Shown here: in pieces, positions 8,179-17,512 of the stretch
Layout of the letters: each line of letters begins with the position of its first letter
How positions within the stretch are numbered: the first letter of the stretch is position 1
Assembly: GCA_017643165.1 (NCBI GenBank)
Contig: JAEPNY010000002.1
Coordinates: forward strand, 500,979-564,978
DNA length: 64,000 bases
Origin: Psychroserpens sp.
GTDB taxonomy: Bacteria > Bacteroidota > Bacteroidia > Flavobacteriales > Flavobacteriaceae
Direction of reading: 5' to 3'
Notes under the pieces: model-generated
Told to the model about the DNA's origin: nothing
What the model saw: the letters and a program-made list of their open reading frames with translations, nothing else
The model's database searches: none
Made by a program: the position numbers and the translations under genes

Positions 8179-10037
8179 TGGCAGACATCATTCAATTGTT
8201 ACCCGATCATGTTGCTAATCAGATTGCAGCAGGAGAAGTTGTTCAACGACCAGCTTCTGTTGTTAAAGAGCTATTGGAAAACGCCATAGATGCTGAAGCA
8301 ACCTCCATTCAACTTATTATTAAAGATGCTGGAAAGACCATCATTCAGGTGATTGATAATGGAAAGGGGATGAGTGATACCGATGCGCGTTTGAGCTTTG
8401 AACGTCATGCGACCTCCAAAATTCGTTCTGCGGAAGATTTGTTCAGTATACATACCAAAGGATTTCGTGGTGAAGCTTTGGCAAGTATTGCCGCGATTGC
8501 GCATGTGGAATTGAAAACAAAACGTGAATCGGAAGAATTAGGTACGCGTATTGAGATCGAAGGTAGCGTTGTAAAAGGTCAAGAAGTTACTGTAACACCA
8601 AAAGGAACCTCGATTGCTGTAAAACATCTGTTTTTTAATATTCCTGCACGTCGTAACTTTTTAAAGTCGGATAACGTTGAATTACGCCACATTATTGATG
8701 AATTTCATCGCGTGGCCTTAGCACATCCCAATATTGCATTCTCTATGATCAATAATGGAAGTGAAACGTTTAATCTTCCTGATAGTAATTACCGTCAGCG
8801 TGTAGTCAATATTTTCGGTGGAAAAACCAATGAGAAATTGGTTCCTGTAGAAGAGGAAACCGAAGTTTTAAAAATATCTGGATTTGTTGGTAAACCAGAG
8901 TTTTCAAGGCGTAGTAAGAACGAACAGTTCTTCTTCGTGAACGATCGCTTTATCAAGAGTCCGTATCTCAATCATGCTATCAATGCGGCTTATGAAGGCT
9001 TATTAAAAGAAGGTAGCTATCCAAGTTACTTTTTAAAATTAACGGTTGATCCAAAGACCATCGATATTAATATCCATCCAACAAAAACGGAGATTAAGTT
9101 TGACGACGAACACACCTTGTATGCCATATTGCGTTCTGCAGTAAAGCATAGTTTGGGGCAGTTTAATGTCGCGCCAGTTTTGGATTTCGATCGTGATAAT
9201 AACTTAGATACGCCTTATGTGTATAAGGATAAATCGTCTAGCACACCTTCTATTGAAGTCGATCATTCTTTTAATCCGTTTCAATCGGATACACCAAGCT
9301 CGAAGTCCGGTGGCTTATCTTCTAAGTTTAAAAAAGAATCTACTGCTGGCTGGGAAAGTTTGTATGTAGGGCTAGAATCAAAAAGTACGAAAACCGAAGT
9401 CGACTTCAGTAATCTTGAATTTGAAAGTGATCCTGAGAAACAGGAATTGTTCTCTGATGATTCGGCAATGAGTCAAGGACAGACCACTTATCAGTTTCAT
9501 AATAAATATATCATCAGTCCGATCAAATCGGGTATGATCGTGATGGACCAGCATCGTGCGCATTCACGCGTTCTATATGAAGGATTCCTTAAGCAATTAA
9601 CCGTTAAAGAAGCTACCAGTCAACAATTGTTATTTCCATTGAAATTGGAATTATCAAATTCAGACATGGACATTTTAACCCAATTAAAAGAAGATTTAGA
9701 ACATACTGGATTTATCTTTTCTTCGTTTGCAGAGAATAGCATTGAGATTAAAGGCGTTCCTGTAAATGTGCCTGAAAGTGAAGTCAGTATAATTTTTGAG
9801 CAGCTCATTAGTGATGTAGAGCAGGAAGTACCTGATACAAATTTTAGTGCAACCGATCTCCTTGCCAAGTCGATGTCTAAAAGTTTAGCCATCAAAACCG
9901 GACAGACGTTAACTAAAACCGAACAAGAACATTTGGTCAATAGTTTATTTGCATGTAAGGAACCATCGGTATCGCCGTTTAATAGAGTCACTTTCATCAC
10001 AATGCGAGTCGATGATTTTGATAAAAAATTTATGTAA
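8178..10037 (+). CDS. mutL: DNA mismatch repair protein MutL
   Basis: A GHKL ATPase that links mismatch recognition by MutS to strand incision. The N-terminal domain has ELLENAIDAEA, DNGKGM and TKGFRGEALASI. Usual length (619 residues). The C-terminal dimerisation domain has DQHRAHSRVLYE at 457-468 where endonuclease-type MutL has DQHAxxExxxxE. Two positions differ (Ala to Arg, first Glu to Ser). The C-terminal ACR and CPHGRP motifs appear only as ACKEPSVSPFNR. The nuclease centre therefore looks degenerate. Co-transcribed with the small membrane gene upstream and two rhomboids downstream. Confidence 0.96.
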   Translation: MADIIQLLPDHVANQIAAGEVVQRPASVVKELLENAIDAEATSIQLIIKDAGKTIIQVIDNGKGMSDTDARLSFERHATSKIRSAEDLFSIHTKGFRGEALASIAAIAHVELKTKRESEELGTRIEIEGSVVKGQEVTVTPKGTSIAVKHLFFNIPARRNFLKSDNVELRHIIDEFHRVALAHPNIAFSMINNGSETFNLPDSNYRQRVVNIFGGKTNEKLVPVEEETEVLKISGFVGKPEFSRRSKNEQFFFVNDRFIKSPYLNHAINAAYEGLLKEGSYPSYFLKLTVDPKTIDINIHPTKTEIKFDDEHTLYAILRSAVKHSLGQFNVAPVLDFDRDNNLDTPYVYKDKSSSTPSIEVDHSFNPFQSDTPSSKSGGLSSKFKKESTAGWESLYVGLESKSTKTEVDFSNLEFESDPEKQELFSDDSAMSQGQTTYQFHNKYIISPIKSGMIVMDQHRAHSRVLYEGFLKQLTVKEATSQQLLFPLKLELSNSDMDILTQLKEDLEHTGFIFSSFAENSIEIKGVPVNVPESEVSIIFEQLISDVEQEVPDTNFSATDLLAKSMSKSLAIKTGQTLTKTEQEHLVNSLFACKEPSVSPFNRVTFITMRVDDFDKKFM

Positions 10038-10049
10038 AGTAGAAACCTT

Positions 10050-10844
10050 ATGATGAGAATCACAGATACAGTAAAGCATTTGATCATTTTAAACGTGGTC
10101 TTTTGGGTTGGTACCTTAACCATTGGTCAGTATGGTTCTGTGTTCAATGATCTGTTTGCGATGCATTTCCCAATGAGTGAAGGATTCAAACCATGGCAGA
10201 TCATTACGCATATGTTTATGCATGCGTCGTATGTAGGGTTAGAAACCGGTCCGTCGATCTTTATATTTCACATCCTTTTTAATATGCTAGGTGTCTGGAT
10301 GTTCGGTTCACCTTTAGAACATATGTGGGGACGAAACAAATTCTTACTTTTCTATTTTACTTGCGGATTAGGCGCTACGATATTACCATTAGCTATTGAT
10401 TATTATAATTTCTATACCATTACCGATGATTTAATTGCCAGCGGAAAATATACTATGGATTCTATCACAGCAATCCTAGACCAAGGCAAGTACTATGTAG
10501 AATGGGACAATATTATTGGTGTCGAAGATCGCATGTTACTCAACAGTACCTTTAATGGAACTAGTTTAGGGGCTTCTGGGGCTTTAATGGGCTTATTAGT
10601 AGCCTTTGGTATGTTCTTCCCGAATAGCTCGCTAATGCTCATCTTTTTGCCGATTCCTATCAAAGCAAAATACTTCATTCCGTTGTTATTAGGCTATGAG
10701 ATTTTCTCTGGATTTACTGGTGGAAGTGGTGCTTTCGGATTTAACGTCGGACATTGGGCACATATTGGAGGTGCATTAACTGGCTTCTTAATGGTATGGT
10801 ATTGGAAGAAAACACAGTTCAACAATAATCGCTGGGATCTATGA
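10050..10844 (+). CDS. rhomboid family intramembrane serine protease
   Basis: A 264-residue polytopic membrane protein. The catalytic Ser lies in GASGAL (Ser176) and the catalytic His in GHWAHIGG (His238), as expected for active rhomboids that cleave substrates inside the membrane. A longer extramembrane segment (about 115-165) separates the early helices from the catalytic Ser helix. Two adjacent Met codons are possible starts. The stop overlaps the next rhomboid gene by four bases, so the pair is translationally coupled. Substrates unknown. Confidence 0.92.
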   Translation: MMRITDTVKHLIILNVVFWVGTLTIGQYGSVFNDLFAMHFPMSEGFKPWQIITHMFMHASYVGLETGPSIFIFHILFNMLGVWMFGSPLEHMWGRNKFLLFYFTCGLGATILPLAIDYYNFYTITDDLIASGKYTMDSITAILDQGKYYVEWDNIIGVEDRMLLNSTFNGTSLGASGALMGLLVAFGMFFPNSSLMLIFLPIPIKAKYFIPLLLGYEIFSGFTGGSGAFGFNVGHWAHIGGALTGFLMVWYWKKTQFNNNRWDL

Positions 10845-11719
10845 CCTCATTGAATGATGACATTAGAGACAAATTAAGACGTCTTTCCGTTTTTGAAAAG
10901 ATCATTGGTCTAAATGTATTGATCTATATTATTGCATGTATCGTTAGGATGGTTCGTGATATTCCACCGAGAACGTCTGTATTCACATGGTTTGAATTAC
11001 CTACTGATGCTTTTGATTTTCTTTTACAACCATGGTCCATTCTTACCTATGGTTTTATTCATTACGATTTCTATCACATATTGTTCAATATGCTGATCTT
11101 ATATTTCGTAGCAAGAACGATGTCGAATCTCTTTTCTGTACGTCAAAGTCTTAATATTTATTTCCTCGGAATCATTGTTGGAGGCGTGGCATTTTTAATT
11201 TTATACAGTTTGTTTGCCGAAGCTTTATCTTTAGCGAACCGTCCGTTAATAGGTGCTTCAGCAGGGGTGAGAGCACTTCTTATTTTTATATGTGCCTATA
11301 TGCCGTATCGTGAGACGCGATTCTTTATGATTACCGTTAAACTATGGTATATTGGTGCTATTCTTGTGGCTTTTGATTTAATCGGTCTCTTCACACCAAA
11401 TATTGGTGGTAACGTAGCACATTTAGGAGGTAATTTATTAGGCTACTTTTATGCTGTACAACTTCAGAAAGGTAAAGACATCGGTGAAGGCTTTGGACGA
11501 TTGATGGATCGTTTTACGAATCTCTTTAGTGGAAAATCCAATCTTAAAACGGTTCATAAAACAAAGAAGAAAAGCTACGCTGGTCATAATAAAGACGAAT
11601 TTAACCAGTTTAATAAGCAGAAGAAAATCGACATGATCTTAGATAAGATCAGTAAAAGCGGTTATGACAGCTTAACTAAAGAAGAAAAGGAATTTCTTTT
11701 CAAAGCTGGTAAGGATTAA
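10841..11719 (+). CDS. rhomboid family protein with C-terminal extension
   Basis: A second rhomboid of 292 residues. The catalytic Ser is in GASAGV and the His in VAHLGGNLLGYF, so it appears active. It has a soluble, lysine-rich C-terminal extension of about 80 residues ending in a helical motif (MILDKISKSGYDSLTKEEKEF) also seen in other Bacteroidota rhomboids. It starts inside the stop of the preceding rhomboid gene and is followed after 5 bases by the EEP gene. Confidence 0.92.
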   Translation: MTSLNDDIRDKLRRLSVFEKIIGLNVLIYIIACIVRMVRDIPPRTSVFTWFELPTDAFDFLLQPWSILTYGFIHYDFYHILFNMLILYFVARTMSNLFSVRQSLNIYFLGIIVGGVAFLILYSLFAEALSLANRPLIGASAGVRALLIFICAYMPYRETRFFMITVKLWYIGAILVAFDLIGLFTPNIGGNVAHLGGNLLGYFYAVQLQKGKDIGEGFGRLMDRFTNLFSGKSNLKTVHKTKKKSYAGHNKDEFNQFNKQKKIDMILDKISKSGYDSLTKEEKEFLFKAGKD

Positions 11720-11724
11720 TACCA

Positions 11725-12777
11725 ATGCGAAAACTAAAGGGTCTCGAAAAGTTAGTGTATGTGATCAATTCATTGATGGCATTTGCATTACTCTTATCCT
11801 ATATCTTGCCATATTTCGAGCCTAAGAAATTTGCCTTTTTATCAGTTTTAAGTCTTGCCGTGCCAGCACTTATTATTCTGAATATCTTATTTCTTATTTA
11901 TTGGTTGCTCAAAGTGAAACGTCAGTTACTTTTGTCATTGATTGTTTTGGCGATAGGCTATAACCATGTGTTTTCTTTGTATAAGTTTTCATCATCAACC
12001 AATATTGAAGATGCCCACAATCTGTCAGTAATGAATTATAATGTGCGTCTGTTCAATGTTTTTAATTGGATCGAAGATGACAACTTAAAAGGTGACATGA
12101 ATACCTTTTTAAATGAGAAATCACCAGATATTATCTGTATGCAGGAATACCGCCCAGACGATGCCATTCAACTTAGCGGTTATAGTAAATACGAAGAACT
12201 TTCGGGGCAACAGGTTAAAAACGGACAAGCGATTTTTACCAAGTATCCCATCGTAAATTCTGGATCGATAGAATTCCCAAACACCTCTAATAATGCCATT
12301 TTTGCGGATATCGTAAAAGAAGAAGATACCATTCGTATTTATAACGTGCACTTACAGTCATCAGGAATTGATCCAACAGTTGAAAATTTAAAGAATGAAG
12401 ACAAGCAGAATTTGATCAATCGCGTGAGTTCGACATTTAAAGCGCAGCAATCACAGGCAGAATTATTTTTGAAACATAAAGTGCAATGTGACTATCCAAT
12501 GGTCATTTGTGGTGATTTTAATAATACTGCGTATTCGTATGTCTATAAAATCATCAAGGAAGATCTAAATGATGCGTTTGTTACGGCTGGAAACGGATTT
12601 GGACGTACCTATGATTTTAAATTCTTTCCAGTGCGAATTGATTTTATATTGGTAGATGAACAATTTAGTATCAATGGCTTCAAAACCTTTGATGTTAAAT
12701 ATTCTGACCACTATCCAATTCAGGCTAAGGTAAGCTTGAACTCTACATCATCAGACAATCAGCCTGATCCGCAATAA
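11725..12777 (+). CDS. membrane-anchored endonuclease/exonuclease/phosphatase family protein
   Basis: A 350-residue protein: three membrane helices in the first 80 residues, then an EEP-fold catalytic domain. Recognisable active-site blocks are MNYNVRLFN, CMQEY (metal-binding Glu), VICGDFNNT, FILVD and SDHYPI near the end. The fold hydrolyses phosphodiesters or phosphoesters (nucleases, sphingomyelinases, inositol phosphatases). The substrate here is unknown, but the topology puts the domain at the membrane. The 3' end overlaps the convergent DUF6122 gene by 35 bases. Confidence 0.88.
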   Translation: MRKLKGLEKLVYVINSLMAFALLLSYILPYFEPKKFAFLSVLSLAVPALIILNILFLIYWLLKVKRQLLLSLIVLAIGYNHVFSLYKFSSSTNIEDAHNLSVMNYNVRLFNVFNWIEDDNLKGDMNTFLNEKSPDIICMQEYRPDDAIQLSGYSKYEELSGQQVKNGQAIFTKYPIVNSGSIEFPNTSNNAIFADIVKEEDTIRIYNVHLQSSGIDPTVENLKNEDKQNLINRVSSTFKAQQSQAELFLKHKVQCDYPMVICGDFNNTAYSYVYKIIKEDLNDAFVTAGNGFGRTYDFKFFPVRIDFILVDEQFSINGFKTFDVKYSDHYPIQAKVSLNSTSSDNQPDPQ

Positions 12778-13051
12778 TATGAATGACTAAGCCTAGTCCG
12801 ATAAGTCGTGTTCTTTTAAAAAACGTCATAAAAATATAAACGCCTATAGCCCAATATGTATGTAAAGGGTGGAAGTTAATGCTACAACGATTAGGATCAA
12901 ATATAGGATCTGCTAATAGGTGATCAAAATCGATGAGCATTCCGCAAAGCATGATCAAATAAGCTTTTAGCCAATATTTTCTAAAAAATAAAAACGCTAT
13001 GACTAATGGGAGCATAATATGTATCCCATAATGTATAACTGATTGTAGCAT
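12743..13051 (-). CDS. DUF6122 family membrane protein
   Basis: A 102-residue polytopic membrane protein with conserved polar motifs: HYGIHIMLPL, MLIDFDHLLADPIFDP, FHPLHTYWAI and HIIADQ. The regularly placed His and Asp residues resemble membrane-bound metal-dependent hydrolases of the YdjM type, but activity is unproven. It overlaps the WbqC gene by one base (TAATG type) and the convergent EEP gene by 35 bases. Confidence 0.8.
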   Translation of the reverse strand: MLQSVIHYGIHIMLPLVIAFLFFRKYWLKAYLIMLCGMLIDFDHLLADPIFDPNRCSINFHPLHTYWAIGVYIFMTFFKRTRLIGLGLVIHIIADQADCLMM

Positions 13052-13668
13052 TAGAGATTCAGGTGTTGCGCTTGAAGATATAACTCAGTATTCGGACCTT
13101 CATTAAAAAGTAGATCTAGTATACTTAAGTTTTGGATAAATCCATGTTTGTTATCAAAGACCTGCGCATACTTCGAAAAGTGCTGTACGATTTCTTTCCG
13201 ACTAACAGCAAGACCTCTTGCATCCTCACATATCGGTTTTAACTCGAAACTAGATGTTTTAGAATAGTCGAAAGGTAATTGTAAACAGTCAAATATAGCA
13301 GCAAGACAATCAAAATTGAAATTCATTAAATTACTGTAAGGCCTTTCAAATAATGGCATAAGATCGTCGATATAGAACTCGTAAAAAGGTGAAGTTCGAT
13401 ATGCAGACTCTAAAGACTTTAAATGCTGAACTTGCCATTGTTCTTCATTATAAATGACAATATTGGAAGTTTTCTGCCTATTCTTTTGGGAATATATAAC
13501 CGGAATATTGAGGTCTAGTTTTCCATTCGCACCATAAATCGACGTACGATTTCTATAGGTTTGTTTTTGATAGTTATCGCAAACCTCAAAAACGATACGA
13601 TGCGCATTAAGCATTGCTACAAAATGAGCAACATTTGGAAAGTACGTTGGATGTAATAACACCTCCAT
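13051..13668 (-). CDS. WbqC family protein
   Basis: A protein of 205 residues beginning MEVLLHPTYFPNVAHF, the WbqC signature block (related to QPxYLPWxGYF). I choose the ATG at 13668, 10 bases after the lepB stop. An upstream Met at 13725 would lie inside lepB. WbqC proteins occur in O-antigen and other biosynthetic clusters, but their reaction is not well defined. Here it follows lepB, a common flavobacterial arrangement, so it probably shares the parAB-dapB-lepB transcript. Confidence 0.88.
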   Translation of the reverse strand: MEVLLHPTYFPNVAHFVAMLNAHRIVFEVCDNYQKQTYRNRTSIYGANGKLDLNIPVIYSQKNRQKTSNIVIYNEEQWQVQHLKSLESAYRTSPFYEFYIDDLMPLFERPYSNLMNFNFDCLAAIFDCLQLPFDYSKTSSFELKPICEDARGLAVSRKEIVQHFSKYAQVFDNKHGFIQNLSILDLLFNEGPNTELYLQAQHLNL

Positions 13669-13678
13669 TCGACAGATA

Positions 13679-15259
13679 TTAGGCTGCTTTTTTCTTTTTA
13701 CGCCACTTATTGTATCCGTAACCAACTGCCAGTAATACTAAAAATGGAATCAAATAGGAAACAGGCTTTCCGGAACCTCCAACAGTTGTAAACCATCGTG
13801 CCCAACGTGGATTTTTGATACCGTCCCAACTCATCCAAATAAACACAGGTTTTCCAACTACATGATCAAATGGCACATAACCCCAAGCTCGTGAATCTAC
13901 TGAGTTATCACGATTATCTCCCATCATCCAATAGTAGTCTTGCTTGAAGGTGTAAGAGGTTACAGCTTCACCATTGATTAGAATCTGATTACCTCTAGTT
14001 ACAACTTCATTGCGTTCGTATTCTGAAAGCAAACGCTTGTATAATGGCAATACTTCCATATTAAGTTCAATAGTTTCGCCTTCCTTTGGAATATAAATCG
14101 GACCAAAATTGTCATAATTCCAAGGATACTGAGGAACTCTTGGGAATAAATTTTGATCTGTATTTTTAGGTGTAATACGACGTGCTACACTGGCAATATT
14201 AGGATGGTTTTTCAATTTTGATGCGGCATCTTCTGTCGCTTGAACTACAATAGTTCCGTTAGCTAAGGCTTGTGGTGCATCTGTAATATCATAGCGGTTC
14301 AATATTGCAATGAGTCGTTCAAATGTATTCACATTACCTTTGAGCGTGATGTCATATGCAAACTGTAATTTTGCGCGATCAGGTAATGCATTCTTTTCAC
14401 CATTGATGTACACATAGCCATCACGAACTTCGAGCGAATCTCCAGGTACACCAACACAACGCTTCACTAAATTCGTTTTCTTGTCAATAGGTTTATAATA
14501 ATTACGATCTGGATTAAATCTGTCCATTCGTAATAAGGTATCCGCTGGTTGATTGAATACTACGATATCATTACGTTCAATAGATTCGAAACCAGGTAAA
14601 CGCATATATGGTAACTGAAATTTGTTCTTTAAAGAGGTTTTGTTTTCTTCTAATTTATCATTGAATAAGTATGATTTCTTGTTTAACAGTGGAATAGTAT
14701 CATGTACCATTGGTGCCGCAACGGTTGACATTGGTACACGTGCTCCATAATGAAACTTACTTACAAATAAGAAATCACCAACCAATAAAGATTTTTCTAA
14801 TGATGAACTCGGAATGGTGAATGGTTGAATAAAATACGTATGGACAATCGTCGCTGCAACGATAGCAAATAGGATGGAACTCACCCAGTCTCCTGAACTG
14901 GTTTTAGGATGTAGGTCTCTATTTTCTACATAACTCACATCTGCAACATAATTCAAATAATAGTTATAGAATCCAAGTGTTATAACAGCCAGAGCTGTGT
15001 CGGCTATTTGATTTTTTCCAAAGCTTCTTGCTGTTTCAACCCAAACCACAGGGAGCATGATCAAATTCACGATAGGGAAGAAGAGTAGTATAACCCACCA
15101 CCACGGACGATTGATAATCTTCATTAAGATTACCGCATTATATACTGGAATGAAGGCTTCCCAGGCCTGACGACCGGCTTTTACATATAACTTCCAAGTA
15201 CCAAGTCCGTGAACGACTTGAATAATTAGAATAAAAATTAACCACTGCGTAAATGTCAT
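13679..15259 (-). CDS. lepB: signal peptidase I with DUF5684-like N-terminal membrane domain
   Basis: Removes signal peptides from exported proteins at the outer face of the inner membrane. The nucleophile is Ser153 in IPSSSLEKSLLVGD, the general-base Lys lies in VKRCVGVPGD, and the C-terminal box GDNRDNSVDSRAWGYVP is complete. At 526 residues it is long: the first 110 or so form an added membrane domain (AGRQAWEAFIPVYN...) of DUF5684 type, and there is a long insertion between the catalytic Lys and the last box. The usual Met after the Ser is Leu. A final membrane helix precedes the basic C-terminus. Confidence 0.94.
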   Translation of the reverse strand: MTFTQWLIFILIIQVVHGLGTWKLYVKAGRQAWEAFIPVYNAVILMKIINRPWWWVILLFFPIVNLIMLPVVWVETARSFGKNQIADTALAVITLGFYNYYLNYVADVSYVENRDLHPKTSSGDWVSSILFAIVAATIVHTYFIQPFTIPSSSLEKSLLVGDFLFVSKFHYGARVPMSTVAAPMVHDTIPLLNKKSYLFNDKLEENKTSLKNKFQLPYMRLPGFESIERNDIVVFNQPADTLLRMDRFNPDRNYYKPIDKKTNLVKRCVGVPGDSLEVRDGYVYINGEKNALPDRAKLQFAYDITLKGNVNTFERLIAILNRYDITDAPQALANGTIVVQATEDAASKLKNHPNIASVARRITPKNTDQNLFPRVPQYPWNYDNFGPIYIPKEGETIELNMEVLPLYKRLLSEYERNEVVTRGNQILINGEAVTSYTFKQDYYWMMGDNRDNSVDSRAWGYVPFDHVVGKPVFIWMSWDGIKNPRWARWFTTVGGSGKPVSYLIPFLVLLAVGYGYNKWRKKKKAA

Positions 15260-15322
15260 ATCAATCTGTTGGTTTTTATGTGAGTTATCGTGCTACTTTA
15301 TTCGTTACACGAGTTTATCATA

Positions 15323-16024
15323 TTAACTTATATTTAAGACGTCTTTCATTGTAAAGATGCCTTTTTTATCTTTTATATATTCTGCCGCAATAACAGCCCC
15401 TAGTGCAAATCCTTGTCGGTTATGTGCTGTATGTTTGATCTCAATACTATCAATTTCAGAATCATAGTTGATCTCGTGTGTACCAGGAACATTTTCAACA
15501 CGTTCGGCTATTATTTGAATTGCCTCATATGAAGGATTATCCATAGTCCATTCGCTATAATCAGTTTCCTCAATTATACCTTCAGCCAGAGTTATAGCTG
15601 TACCGCTTGGCGCATCTAACTTTTGCGTATGATGGATTTCTTTAATAGAGGTCGTGTAACCTGGAAATCGACCTATGAGTTTTGCTAGTGACTTATTGAT
15701 CTCAAAAAAGATATTGACGCCTAAACTAAAATTTGAAGCATATAAGAACGTACCATTCGTCTGTTTACAAAGATCCACAATAGCATCATAATGTTCTAAC
15801 CAGCCAGTCGTACCAGAAATAACAGGAACATTGGCATTCAAGCACATAGAAATATTATGAACTGCAGAATTTGGCAAACTAAAATCTATAGCTACGTCTA
15901 CATTACTGAAATCTATATGATCCTGATGACTTGAAACTTTTAAGACGATGTGATGACCGCGATTTAAAGCAATAGCCTCAATTGCTTTTCCCATTCTACC
16001 ATAACCTAACAGCGCTATATTCAT
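15323..16024 (-). CDS. dapB: 4-hydroxy-tetrahydrodipicolinate reductase
   Basis: Reduces 4-hydroxy-tetrahydrodipicolinate with NAD(P)H in the diaminopimelate/lysine pathway, which feeds peptidoglycan and lysine synthesis. The 233-residue protein has the Rossmann motif GYGRMGKAIE at the start, SGTTGWLE in the middle and the family active-site block EIHHTQKLDAPSGTA. Slightly shorter than the E. coli enzyme, as usual in Bacteroidota. It lies 2 bases after the DUF5683 gene. Confidence 0.95.
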   Translation of the reverse strand: MNIALLGYGRMGKAIEAIALNRGHHIVLKVSSHQDHIDFSNVDVAIDFSLPNSAVHNISMCLNANVPVISGTTGWLEHYDAIVDLCKQTNGTFLYASNFSLGVNIFFEINKSLAKLIGRFPGYTTSIKEIHHTQKLDAPSGTAITLAEGIIEETDYSEWTMDNPSYEAIQIIAERVENVPGTHEINYDSEIDSIEIKHTAHNRQGFALGAVIAAEYIKDKKGIFTMKDVLNIS

Positions 16025-16026
16025 GA

Positions 16027-16623
16027 CTAGAATTTGAAATTTACAGTGAGACCAAGATTGGTATTATGTTCCATTTCATTATATCTGAAATGTGGTCTAA
16101 CAGACAGATCTTCATCAACGTTGAACTGCAACAAATGAGCATCTACGTTAGCATCGATAATCTGGAGCGCATATACACCAATAGTGATCAATAATGCTAA
16201 TTCTTTATTACGACGTAACTGCTGTTGCGCTCGAATAAGACCGTCATCGGTTACATTCGGAAAAGGATCACCAAGTGAGCCTTGTGGGAATCCTGCTAAA
16301 CGACGTTTATAGGCATCACGATACAAATTATAATCTTTATCGTTTTTGATGTAGAGGTATGCAGGGATTCCTATTGCTGCATACACGATAGGAATTTTCC
16401 AATATTTTTTATTGTAAGCTTGCCCCAAACCAGGAAGGACTGCAGAATAGAATGCCGCTTTCGAAGGTGCGAGAACGTTTATACGTTCACGCTTTTTTTT
16501 CGTAGTGTCTTTCACTACAACCATACTCGTATCTACTTCATCGGTAGTCGTATCGTTTTGAGCCACTAATTGACCACAAAAGATAAGAAGAAAAAGAAAG
16601 CTATATCCAATCTTACTTAGCAC
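16027..16623 (-). CDS. DUF5683 family exported protein
   Basis: A 198-residue protein with an N-terminal signal peptide (about 1-21, ending in LVAQ) and the DUF5683 block APSKAAFYSAVLPGLGQAYN followed by further hydrophobic segments. Function unknown. It overlaps the parB 3' end by 11 bases and lies directly before dapB, which is the standard flavobacterial parA-parB-DUF5683-dapB-lepB order. Confidence 0.88.
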   Translation of the reverse strand: MLSKIGYSFLFLLIFCGQLVAQNDTTTDEVDTSMVVVKDTTKKKRERINVLAPSKAAFYSAVLPGLGQAYNKKYWKIPIVYAAIGIPAYLYIKNDKDYNLYRDAYKRRLAGFPQGSLGDPFPNVTDDGLIRAQQQLRRNKELALLITIGVYALQIIDANVDAHLLQFNVDEDLSVRPHFRYNEMEHNTNLGLTVNFKF

Positions 16624-17512
16624 TCTGAACTAATTTTTTTATGCGATTAAAATCTTCTTCTGAATGAAAAGGAATTGTAATATGTCCTTTTCCATTCTTC
16701 GACAATTTAACGCCAATTTTATGACCAAAGTATTCTGAGAACTCTTTTATGCCTTTTTTAACATACTTAGGTAGTTCCTGCGTTTCGGCTGGTTTATTAG
16801 GTGTAGGATTATGATAATTTTTAACTAGTGCTTCAGTAGCTCTAACTGATAATTTATTGGTAATGATCTTCTCGTAAATATCAAGTTGATCGGTTTGGTT
16901 CTCAATATTGATAAGTGCTCTTCCATGTCCCATAGAAATAAATCCATCACGCATACCAGTTTGAATGATCGGATCTAATTTCAGAAGTCTTAAGTAATTG
17001 GCAATTGTAGAACGCTTTTTCCCAACACGTTCGCTCATTTGTTCCTGAGTCAAATTGATTTCATCAATAAGACGTTGATAGGATAGAGCGATTTCAATAG
17101 GATCTAAATCTTGACGTTGGATATTTTCCACCAATGCCATTTCTAAGGATTCCTGATCGTTAGCAATTCGGATATATGCCGGAATTGTGGATAGTCCGAT
17201 TAGTTTGGAAGCTCTAAAACGACGTTCACCCGAAACCAGTTGAAACTTATTAAAATCTAATTTTCTTACAGTTATAGGTTGAATTACACCCAGCTCTCTA
17301 ATGGATGACGCAAGTTCTCTTAAGGTTTCCTCATTAAAATTTGTACGAGGCTGGAACGGATTCAGTTCAATACTATCAATATCTAATTCGACAATATTGC
17401 CTATGATGTTGTCGGCGTTTTTATCTTCGGCCGATTTAATATCGTTGGATGGGTCTTTCAACAATGCCGAAAGTCCTCTTCCCAATGCCTGTTTCTTTGT
17501 TGCTTTCGCCAT
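16613..17512 (-). CDS. parB: chromosome partitioning protein ParB
   Basis: Binds parS sites near the origin and spreads to form the partition complex acted on by ParA. The 299-residue protein has LGRGLSALL at the N-terminus, the catalytic CTPase-type box GERRFRASKL, and a helix-turn-helix (MSERVGKKRSTIANYLRLL). The C-terminal dimerisation region is present. It overlaps the parA stop by one base. No parS palindrome was searched exhaustively. Confidence 0.95.
   Translation of the reverse strand: MAKATKKQALGRGLSALLKDPSNDIKSAEDKNADNIIGNIVELDIDSIELNPFQPRTNFNEETLRELASSIRELGVIQPITVRKLDFNKFQLVSGERRFRASKLIGLSTIPAYIRIANDQESLEMALVENIQRQDLDPIEIALSYQRLIDEINLTQEQMSERVGKKRSTIANYLRLLKLDPIIQTGMRDGFISMGHGRALINIENQTDQLDIYEKIITNKLSVRATEALVKNYHNPTPNKPAETQELPKYVKKGIKEFSEYFGHKIGVKLSKNGKGHITIPFHSEEDFNRIKKLVQSAK

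Noticed and set aside
9620-10123. Minus-strand frame of 167 codons opposite the mutL 3' end
   Set aside because: It is antisense to the conserved mutL C-terminus and the rhomboid start and lacks any family features.
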